A stretch of DNA of 64,000 nt from contig CM030368.1 of assembly GCA_017893485.1 (NCBI GenBank), forward strand, positions 172,549,004 through 172,613,003, read 5' to 3'. The position numbers and the translations under genes were made by a program. The DNA is from Hemerocallis citrina (taxonomy: Eukaryota; Streptophyta; Magnoliopsida; Asparagales; Asphodelaceae). Positions within the stretch are counted from its first letter, which is position 1, and each line of letters starts with the position of its first letter. Of the stretch, positions 23,790 to 32,366 are shown in pieces. A model generated the notes under the pieces. The model searched no databases and had not been told where the DNA came from. It saw only the letters and a program-made list of their open reading frames with translations.

Positions 23790-24150
23790 CTTTGCACTTT
23801 CTGGATCCTTGCAAAATTATCTGACATGACCTCATTCGTCAAATTACCAGAGCATTCATCATCATCATCATCATCCTCGACATTCTTCTTCATGATTGGA
23901 GTTGCAAGTTGGAACCGAAGAAGGTTGTTGCGAAGGATCACCAAGGACAGGGCTTGGATTGAGGTTCTGATGTTGATGATGTTTCATGATACGTTCTTTA
24001 AGAGTTTTTGCAATTAACAAATCGTTCATGGCTTCTTAATCACCAAGAAACTCAGAATTGAAGAGAGAAAGTAGAGAACCTTCGTAAAGAAAGAGAACGA
24101 AAAATAAGAGAATGTGATCCGATTTTTTGGGGAAAATCCTGGAGCTATTG

Positions 24151-24178
24151 CCATATATATATATATATATATATATAT
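24151..24178. repeat. (TA)n microsatellite
   Basis: About 14 TA dinucleotides next to the first of four fold-back MITEs. Confidence 0.95.
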
Positions 24179-24195
24179 GAAGGAAATCATTCAGT

Positions 24196-24521
24196 TGAGC
24201 ACTCCTCTTCGTGAGTACTTGCTCTTCTGACCATCGTATGAATGATCCAAACAGTTCATATTAATCTACACGTCTAAAGTACTCTAAATATGTAAAATCA
24301 AATTATTCGAAATTCATTTGCCCATCCATCATGTCATTAGAATAAGAAAAAAAACGATATTTAGCCATACAATTTTGTAACACTTCAATGGATGGGCAAT
24401 TGAATTTTTAATGACTTGATTTTACATATTTAGACTAATTTAGACGTGTAGATCAATGTAAAGGATTTGGATCATTCATACGATGGCCAGAAGGGCGAGT
24501 GCTCACAGAAAAGAGTGCTCA
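24196..24521. mobile_element. Fold-back MITE 1
   Basis: A 326-bp inverted-repeat element. The left arm TGAGCACTCCTCTTCGTGAG and onward matches the right arm read inward (TGAGCACTCTTTTCTGTGAG) through CTTCTG.CCATCG, then continues as a longer imperfect fold-back to the centre (about 24350). There is no coding content. Confidence 0.8.
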
Positions 24522-24535
24522 TGGAGTAAATGACT

Positions 24536-24536
24536 T

Positions 24537-24604
<68 letters not shown>

Positions 24605-24612
24605 GAGAGAGA
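24536..24612. repeat. (TA)n and (GA)n microsatellites
   Basis: A TA run (24536-24571) passes into a GA run (24572-24612). It separates MITE 1 from MITE 2. The small open frame across it is only repeat translation. Confidence 0.95.
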
Positions 24613-25237
24613 GCAATGCTCCATTGCAAACGAGTCTATTGTACAGACTCAATGCAAAAGACAGTTCTGGTCATTGGATCAAGTTCATTTTGATCAAATG
24701 GCTGTGATCTCCCCAGCCCATCTCCTTCTCTTCACTTAAGTGAGGAGAGGGATATTTTGGGGGTTTCACTCCTAAATAACTCTTCGCCTCATTCGCTCTC
24801 GCACTCGTTGTCTTTTTGAACGAACCGTAGTCGTTGTTTCAAACAACGGCTTTTTATAACCTAGGCCGTTGTTGGAAACAACGACCTAGGTTATAAAAAA
24901 CCGTTGTTTGAAACAACGACTACTGTTCGTTTCAAATGGCTTTTGCTCTCTGTTAACAACTTTTTTTTGAACGAATCGTAGTCGTTATTTCCAACAACGG
25001 CGTAGGTTATAAATAGTCGTTGTTTGAAATAACGGCTACGGTTCGTTCAAAAATATAACGAGTGAGAGAGCGATGAGGTGAAGAGTTATTTGGGATGAAA
25101 TTTCCAAATTACCCCTCACAACTTAAATGAGAAATGGGGATGATGGGCGGGCTCGATCATGACCGTTGGATTTTGATCGATTTGATCCAACGACCAAAAA
25201 GGTCGTTTGCAACGGGTCTGTTTGTAATGGAGCATTG

Positions 25238-25239
<2 letters not shown>
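24612..25239. mobile_element. Fold-back MITE 2 with internal palindromes
   Basis: The ends AGCAATGCTCCATTGCAAAC and its inverse (AGCAATGCTCCATTACAAAC read from the right) define a 628-bp element. The centre (24815-25050) has nested palindromes built on CGTAGTCGTTGTTTCAAACA and GTTATAAAAA..CCGTTGTT, repeated four times in alternating orientation. It is flanked by TA/GA microsatellites on both sides. Confidence 0.75.

Positions 25240-25315
<76 letters not shown>
25240..25315. repeat. (TA)n, (GATA)n and (GA)n microsatellites
   Basis: A TA run followed by GATA and GA runs lies between MITE 2 and MITE 3. Confidence 0.95.
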
Positions 25316-25319
<4 letters not shown>

Positions 25320-25321
25320 AT

Positions 25322-25655
25322 TTCGGTTGCTCACTATTTTGGTGAGCACTCACGAAATAGAGCACCTATGACAAATCTGAACCGCTCATATTGTTCTATA
25401 TGCCTAAGATAGTCTAGCAATAAAAAGTCAATTAATTTGAAATTCATTTGTCCATGATTTATATCATCACAAAATTGTATGGCTGAAAATTCTAACAGCA
25501 TGATGGATGGGCAAATAAACTTTAAATTACTTGAATTTTTATTGTTAGGCTATCTTAGGCATATAGAATAATATGGGTGGTTGGATTTTTCATAAGGTCT
25601 TTATTAATATCATGAGTGGTCACGGAGTGCTCACCAAAAATAGTGAGCAACCGAA
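25322..25655. mobile_element. Fold-back MITE 3
   Basis: A 334-bp element. TTCGGTTGCTCACTATTTTG at the left is mirrored by CAAAAATAGTGAGCAACCGAA at the right, after a one-base gap, and the arms stay similar far inward (CATATTGTTCTATATGCCTA against TAGGCATATAGAATAATATG). It is related in layout to MITE 1 (both contain GATGGATGGGCAA) but differs at the tips. Confidence 0.8.
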
Positions 25656-25672
25656 GGGGAATATATATATAT

Positions 25673-25823
25673 GAGCAATGCTCGGTTGAAAACGGGATAG
25701 TTTTCAACTGGGTGTGAAAACAGCGATCTGAGCCGTTGGATCTCTCTTGATCGTGATCAACGACCAACGGATCTGTTTTCACGGATATGTGAAAACAGAC
25801 CCGTTTTCAATGGAGCATTGCTC
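25673..25823. mobile_element. Fold-back MITE 4
   Basis: A 151-bp element with ends GAGCAATGCTC and GAGCATTGCTC plus inverted GTTTTCAAC/GTGAAAAC blocks. Its tips match those of MITE 2 (GAGCAATGCTC), so both may belong to one family. It follows a short TA run. Confidence 0.75.
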
Positions 25824-26313
25824 TACATATAAATTTAAGCCCTATTTAATATCTAACTGGCATCCGTTTGATTTATTATTAATAAAATTCACTTTTGAAT
25901 AAAAGCTTTGTGCCCAAGTTCATTAATTATCCTAAGAGATGTATATGAAAAGATATGAACTAAACCCTTAAACTGATCTTCAACTAATAATTACCTTTTC
26001 TTAATTTAAATTACCAATCCGTGTTAACTGTCATGTGTTCCATCCCCTGTTTTTGCTTTATTTAGCAGCTAAACAATCTTGATTACTTAGCATGTATCTG
26101 TTGAGATCTGCCAAATCCTTTAATTTGCTTTTCCTTCGGGGACCGAGGTTTAAAATTAGAGAGCAATGCTATTTATGTCTCGCTAATTATTTTTATTTTC
26201 TTTTCATGTACAATATACAGCTAATTCTTTAATTATATATTCTTTTGGAGAAATCATAATTCTAAATCAAAGCATGTAAATTCATAATAAATTTTAGGAA
26301 TTTGGTCTGAGAT
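25824..26313. other. Non-coding, nothing recognised
   Basis: AT-rich sequence between the MITE cluster and the next LTR-like border. No coding region or repeat is evident. Confidence 0.5.
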
Positions 26314-27875
26314 TGTCACGCCCCGCTTCCCACTATACGGAAGTACGGGCACGCAATTGAGGTCCAGCGAATGATATAAGTATACCAACTCATATCATCT
26401 ATAAGCTGTACAATACTAGTAAGTTCAACAACACGGGTAACAATAATAATCACATGAACAATGCTAGAATACAATAACCAATATATGAGATACAAGAAAT
26501 TCGGGTAAAAATACCCAAGAATAAACAATGTACTAAACAGTTTATTACAATGAGGTGGTAGAGAAATAGTTGTAGCAATTCTGTCTAGAGAGCCTGATCA
26601 TCAATTTCCTTCTGTAAATCATCATCTGTCTTGTATAAACATTAACTCAAAGAAAATAGGAATATACCCGTCAGAGCAAGCTTCGGGCAGCAGGTCAACA
26701 AGCAGTAAAATGGTAAGATAACAAGATATAACATGGAAGGAATAAGTAGTCGTGCAATTACTGAAAAATAGTACAATACAATATGGAATGAAGTGAGGAA
26801 CTGGAACAATATGATCATGTAAGCAATAGCTGTAAACTAGTGTATTCAAGACTTCAAAGTATAATTAATTGGTAACCCAAGATCAGTTAATCAATAATCA
26901 TGTAATCAAGAATCATGTAATCAAGAATCAAGAATCATGTAATCAAGAATCATGCTTAGTGTCAATCTCAAGTTTATCGGTTTTATTAACTTATCTAATG
27001 TACACAATCCTGTGTTCCATACCACAAGTTCGGGTACATATTAATCATGTGATGTTTAGACTTAAGTATGAATTTTATAGGATTATGTACTCGGGTCTTC
27101 CAGTGAAAGTATCAATAATCAAGACATGTAATTAAGAATCATGTAATCAAGAATCGTGTAATCAAGAATCAAGAATCAAGAATCAAGAATCGTTATTCCG
27201 GGAAACACGGGATCCCTTTCGAGTATACTCCCCTGTATTGTACACTATTAAGCTGTACCCTTATAACTCCAGCCTGTTATTCTTTTACAATAATTAATCA
27301 GGAACATGCAGTAGGTACAACTAGTAGAACGGTAGTATCAAGACATTTAATCAAGAATCAATGAAAATATCAAGGGCGGTAATTATGGTATTATCAAGTG
27401 ATATAAAATGCATTATATGAGAAAATCTATCAACCTAGTATATGGATACAAGTTATTATTACAAGAACAACAATACATATGGTTAAATTCATTAAATATG
27501 GAAAATAACGGGTTTATATGCAAAAAAAAAACGTGGAGGTGAATTTCTAGACAATAGCACCTATCTGCGTTCAAATTCACTTTCCCGTTGCTACAGAAAA
27601 GCAAATCCGATTCTGTCAGAGATTCTAGAAAGTAGACTCCCTTCTGGTTCCAACGTATATTCACAAGATACATTTTAAAGAAAATAGCTGTGTAAAAGTT
27701 CATCCTTTACTGGTTTCGATGTTTCGTGCACAGTTTGGGTATTCTGAAAATTACAATATTTCATTACTAAAACAGCGATATCTGAGAAACTATAAATCAG
27801 ACTAAGAAACCGTAACATGTTCTGGATTCTAGACTTGATGTGCTATGATTTTAATGTATAAAGTTTTTGGATCCA
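26314..27875 (-). mobile_element. LTR-like sequence G, host of the Tekay insertion (left part)
   Basis: It starts TGTCACGCCCCG, a common terminus (in inverse) of plant Ty3/gypsy LTRs. It contains two arrays of an AATCATG/TAATCAAG motif (about 26884-26955 and 27113-27193). About 150 bp before the Tekay border (27727-27875) is repeated in diverged form at 53306-53455. The sequence resumes at 53252 and again at 57341. I could not find the opposite terminus or a TSD, so the LTR assignment rests on the terminus alone. Confidence 0.4.
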
Positions 27876-28932
27876 TGTAAAACCCCGAATTCTAAATAAG
27901 CCTGAATTTGAAGTTTCACAGGATCTTTACACTTCACTTCGTACAATTTTACAAGGAATTGAAAACTTTTATACAACAATGTTTACATCAACGCAGCAGA
28001 AATAAATTACATCATAATACTCAATTAAAATAACAGTTAAAATATTTCTTTAAGTAGCATTCCTTCTTTAGTCCTTTCATTCATTTTATCGTGCATAGAA
28101 ACCATGGGCACGTCAGTTGTATACAACTAACGCTAGGATATAATACATCAATTTCTCTTACTTGGAAAGCACACACTTGATCACAAACAAAACTAAGAGG
28201 GGACTATCTTATTGATGTCGTGTGTGCTAGTGCACTTAGCCTTAATGCAGTTATTTATATTTTATGACACTAATGCACACTTGTTCGAACCTATGCATCC
28301 CATTCTACATAGATTCGAGGGCAAGCCCTTAATCGTACTTCATCTTGTAGGGTTGAATCCCTCGTTATGAGTTTAACTACTATGGTAACTACGGTATGTT
28401 CCTAGATGTTTTTTGAGTTACGAGCCCATGTCCAGACAGCCTGGAGGGAAATCCCACGGCATGACATGACGCATCATGTAGACATCCTATGGACAATTGC
28501 CTCCGTCATGGGACAATGACACTACGTAGTCACCAAGCACCCCGCAAGCGTCACCACGATTCCGATAATTCCGAAGATAAATTCACGTCATGACATGGCG
28601 CATCATGTAGACAGCCTGTAAAAATTCTCACACTGCGGATTCGAGGCCTTCATACTTGTGTTTTTCTCTTACTTTCATCACATCTTCACTATAGTGTTGT
28701 CCTTAGATATTTGAATCATGAATAAATTAACACCCTAGAGTTAGCATTACCTCTAAACCGGTCTTAAACATCAATTAATAACAACGACCCATTCTTGGTC
28801 ATTTTCTACAACATTTACCTTCAAAATTTTATTCACGCTGGTGTAAGGACTTAACTAGACTCTAGATTTTAATCTCTTTTCATGTTCACCAAAAATGAGT
28901 GTTTATACTCACAAATTTCCATATTTCATCAT
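27876..28932 (-). mobile_element. Tekay 3' LTR, outer part
   Basis: It starts TGTAAAACCCCGAATTC and runs parallel to 50098-51150 of the 5' LTR until ATTTCATCAT, where the Tat element enters. The corresponding uninterrupted site is at about 51140-51165 in the 5' LTR (catatttcaccatgatcttt). Confidence 0.9.
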
Positions 28933-29725
28933 TGATGCGGTTTATTTCTGGGAGACGTGTGGATGCACCAGGTGTGAGTTCGGACTCGATTTGTATTGAA
29001 GGAGAAAGCTGCTTGTCAGACGACCCTCGGAGTGACCTGGCGGCTCCTGCGACGGGCTCAGAGTGAAGTGGATGCCTCGGCTCAGATCAGAGGGTTCGGA
29101 TCCGAGGTCTTGTGTACCTACAGACGGTCCTGAAACACCGGGGTTTATCCCAGTGGCGGACCCACCGACGATCTAGTCAGTCTCTGTGAGAGAGTAGCAA
29201 TAACTAGGTGAATTTAAGTGGCAAAAAATTGGTTACCTGAAAAGGTGGGTGAGGGTCTAGTATTTATAGAGAATTCCAACCGGGTTTGGATCCGCTTGGG
29301 GGCCGGGTCTGAACCCGAAAGCCCATGGGCCTGACGTGGCAGAAGGCCCAGGGGGTTTAGGGCTGTTGTGGCAGTACCAGGAGTGGTATAGGGCTGACGT
29401 GGCAATGCCCTTGGTGGTATTTGGAGCTGACATGGCAGATCATGGGGCTTCTGTGCTTCTGGGAGAATCTGGTGGTGTAAGGTGCGCCAAGTCATCTTCA
29501 TTCTACACCAGGATGGGCGAACGGCCCGGAGGGCTGTCGTGGATCGGAGGCCGAGGGCCATCGCCGCTCATCGGATACGAGGAGACCAGATCTATGGGGG
29601 AGAACTGGAGGTTCGGCGCCGACCCTGCAGTGGCTCGAAGCCGAACTAGACTATTGTTTTTACCATTTTGAGTGAGAGCTGTATTGGGCCCTGGTTGGGC
29701 CCCAAGCCATTTTTACCCTACCACA
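28933..29725 (-). mobile_element. Tat 3' LTR
   Basis: This 793-bp LTR reads TGATGCGG to CCCTACCACA on the plus strand, and TGTGGTAGGG to CCGCATCA in its own sense. It is almost identical to 41209-42002. A minus-strand TATA box (CTATAAATAC) lies at about 29260-29270. Confidence 0.95.
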
Positions 29726-29742
29726 CAAGCCCCCCACTCCTG
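29726..29742 (-). other. Polypurine tract of the Tat element
   Basis: On the minus strand GGAGTGGGGGGCTTG directly precedes the LTR start TGTGGTAGGG. It would prime plus-strand DNA synthesis. Confidence 0.85.
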
Positions 29743-29839
29743 CGGGGGTGCGGAAGCTAGCCGTGGAGGAGTGTTTACGGTTGTAAAAAAGGGATGGCGA
29801 ATTGCTGGTCCTTCATGAGGGGGTTGCCCTGATGTTAGA

Positions 29840-31316
29840 GCGAGCCTTGAGCTGGCGAGGGTTTGTTGGCCGGCAAGGGTGATGGCGAGCCGGTGTTTCT
29901 TCCTGAGAAGGGTGCCCTGGTGCTCGACCGAACCTCGAGATGACGAGGGATTACGTGTCGGCAAGGGTGATGGCGAGCCGTTGTTTCTTCCTGAGAAGAG
30001 TACTCTGGTGCTCGACCGAACCTCGAGATGACGAGGGATTATGTGTCGGCAAGGGTGATGGCGAGCCGGTGTTTCTTCCTGAGAAGAAGGCCCTGGTGCT
30101 CGACCGAACCTCGAGATGACGAGGGATTACGTGTCGACAAGGGTGATGGCGAGCCGTTGTTTCTTCCTGAGAAGAGTACCCTGGTGCTCGACCGAACCTC
30201 GAGATGACGAGGGATTATGTGTCGGCAAGGGTGATGGCAAGCCGGTGTTTCTTCCTGAGAAGAAGGCCCTGGTGCTCGACCGAACCTCGAGATGACGAGG
30301 GATTACGTGTCGGCAAGGGTGATGGCGAGCCGTTGTTTCTTCCTGAGAAGAGTACCCCAGTGCTCGACCGAACCTCGAGAAGACGAGGGATTATGTGTCG
30401 GCAAGGGTGATGGCGAGCCGATATTTCTTCCTGAGAAGAAGGCCCTGGTGCTCGACCGAACCTCGAGATGACGAGGGATTACGTGTCGGCAAGGGTGATG
30501 GCGAGCCGTTGTTTCTTCCTGAGAAGAGTACCCTGGTGCTCGACCGAACCTCGAGATGACGAGGGATTATGTGTCGGCAAGGGTGATGGCAAGCCGGTGT
30601 TTCTTCCTGAGAAGAAGGCCCTGGTGCTCGACCGAACCTCGAGATGACGAGGGATTACGTGTCGGCAAGGGTGATGGCGAGCCGTTGTTTCTTTCTGAGA
30701 AGAGTACCCCAGTGCTCGACCGAACCTCGAGAAGACGAGGGATTATGTGTCGGCAAGGGTGATGGCGAGCCGGTGTTTCTTCCTGAGAAGAAGGCCCTGG
30801 TGCTCGACCGAACCTCGAGATGACGAGGGATTACGTGTCGGCAAGGGTGATGGCGAGCCGTTGTTTCTTCCTGAGAAGAGTACCCTGGTGCTCGACCGAA
30901 CCTCGAGATGACGAGGGATTATGTGTCGGCAAGGGTGATGGCAAGCCGGTGTTTCTTCCTGAGAAGAAGGCCCTGGTGCTCGACCGAACCTCGAGATGAC
31001 GAGGGATTACGTGTCGGCAAGGGTGATGGCGAGCCGTTGTTTCTTTCTGAGAAGAGTACCCCAGTGCTCGACCGAACCTCGAGAAGACGAGGGATTATGT
31101 GTCGGCAAGGGTGATGGCGAGTCGGTGTTTCTTCCTGAGAAGAAGGCCCTGGTGCTCGACCGAACCTCGAGATGACGAGGGATTACGTGTCGGCAAGGGT
31201 GATGGCGAGCCGTTGTTTCTTCCTGAGAAGAGTACCCTGGTGCTCGACCGAACCTCGAGATGACGAGGGATTATGTGTCGGCAAGGGTGATGGCAAGCCG
31301 GTGTTTCTTCTTGAGA
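29840..31316. repeat. Tandem array of about 88-bp units in the Tat 3' region, higher-order 352 bp
   Basis: About 16-17 copies of an 88-bp unit (core TCGGCAAGGGTGATGGCGAG) occupy the region between the 3' LTR and the antisense gene. Variants alternate (GAAGAAGGCCCTGG against GAAGAGTACCCTGG), giving 176-bp dimers. A CCCCAGTGCTC variant recurs every fourth unit, so identical blocks return every 352 bp (30204, 30556, 30908, 31260). Open frames on either strand here are repeat artefacts. Such hypervariable 3' arrays are known in Tat elements and can seed satellite DNA. Confidence 0.95.
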
Positions 31317-31486
31317 AGGTTTGAGCAGCATGGTCCGTCGCCTTTGCGGAGTATTGAAGGCGCTTCCGAGATCCGTGCGATGTTCCAATTTTCTAGGGGC
31401 ACTAAATGGCGCCGCCTAATGAATGCAGGTGGTGCATGGGCTTCCGTCGATTTGCTTTCCCAATGTCATAATGGCTGGTCCATGGG

Positions 31487-31502
31487 GGAGGCTATAAATA
31501 CC
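31487..31502 (+). promoter_or_regulatory. Possible TATA box upstream of the antisense gene (distal)
   Basis: GAGGCTATAAATACC (TATA at 31493-31499) is followed by a pyrimidine-rich tract. It is a second candidate promoter on the plus strand, about 870 bp before the ORF start. Confidence 0.35.
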
Positions 31503-31781
31503 TCTCCCCCCCAGCGGGTTTGATCGCAGCAAGAGTGGTCCAATGGCCACCAGAGGTGTTCGCTTCGGCGGACGTCTCTTTTTTTTGGAAAATTTTGTAG
31601 CGCCAAGGGGCCTCGAATCGGTGGTGACCCTGCCGTCCGGATCCTTTTTCGGGTCAGACGACCCTCACACGGTTGTTTGGCCCGAGAGAGATCAGGACGG
31701 GAGGGGTACCCACCGTATTCTGGATCTGAGGCTGAAGAGCCTAGGATATGCGGGTCGATCTGCTTTCTGTTAGGGTTCTAG

Positions 31782-32010
31782 GCGATGGTGGCTTTCCTCC
31801 CACCTGCGAACAATTCGGGGTTTCGGCTGACGAGGCCGTAAATCCCGAGCTATTTGCGGGTGAGAGAGGAGCCGACCGAGACCTGGAGCCCGGGGCACAG
31901 GCGATGGTGGCTTTCCTGCCACCCGGGAACAATTTGGGGTTTTCGGCTGCCGAGGCTGTAAGCCCCAAGTTGTTCGCGGGTGAGAGGGGAGCCGACCGAG
32001 CCCTGTAGCC
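31782..32010 (+). repeat. Two tandem copies of an about 118-bp unit
   Basis: GGCGATGGTGGCTTTCCT starts at about 31782 and again at about 31900, each followed by a diverged GTGAGAG.GGAGCCGACCGAG end. The duplication lies just upstream of the proximal TATA box of the antisense gene and could be a regulatory duplication. Confidence 0.7.
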
Positions 32011-32200
32011 TTAAATCTTTAAAAAGAAAATTTTTCCTCCGAGCACTTCATCCGACCCGACCCCTGTGTCTGGCTGCCAGCCTGGCACTGGATGACGTCA
32101 GCAGCCCACGTTTCGAGGACGTGGCGCGGTTTTCCAGGCAGTCGCTACACGTCAATCGGTGAACAGTAATTGCGGAAATCGAGGAGTCATTTTTGTCCTC

Positions 32201-32207
32201 TATAAAT
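32201..32207 (+). promoter_or_regulatory. TATA box of the Tat antisense gene
   Basis: TATAAAT within CCTCTATAAATGTTCCCC is followed by a CT-rich leader with CTCTCCCCCTATCATCCAC. It stands 166 bp before the ATG at 32367. Transcription would start at roughly 32230. It is on the strand opposite to gag-pol. Confidence 0.65.
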
Positions 32208-32366
32208 GTTCCCCCCTCTCCCCCTATCATCCACTTCTTACTCGCTTCTTTCTCTTTCAAAAAATCTCCCAACACTTCAGCGCTCGTCCCTACCGTTTGC
32301 TGTGCCAGGCTCGTTCTTCCGAAGCGACCCCAGGTTTGTTGGTAAGTTTGTTTAGTTTAGGCACAG

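Larger units (their letters stand above)
22369..24029 (-). pseudogene. Unrecognised host gene copy with EAR-like C-terminus (broken)
   Basis: Minus-strand pieces in order: an ATG at 24029 opening MNDLLIAKTLKERIMKH; an acidic run coded by a GAT/ATG repeat (23857-23876), where the frame breaks; a lysine-rich exon (about 23600-23450, with TSARIRNKKNKHKKAVKK) ending at a GTAAAA donor; a short piece reading TWKLDDAELEDDRNINIAKK (about 22630-22695); and a C-terminus FDFDLNLLPSEEF before the stop at 22371-22369. DLNLLP fits an EAR-type repression motif. I do not recognise the family. A TRIM-like element splits the lysine-rich exon and a Helitron-like element sits in a presumed intron. A diverged second copy lies at about 59650-60240. 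Confidence 0.45.

Noticed and set aside
24530..24739. Open frame of Tyr/Ile then Glu/Arg repeats
   Set aside because: Translation of TA and GA microsatellites.
29840..31316. Regular repeats resembling a CRISPR array or a repetitive protein gene
   Set aside because: Repeats are contiguous 88-bp units without unique spacers, in a plant retrotransposon 3' region. The open frames are repeat translation.
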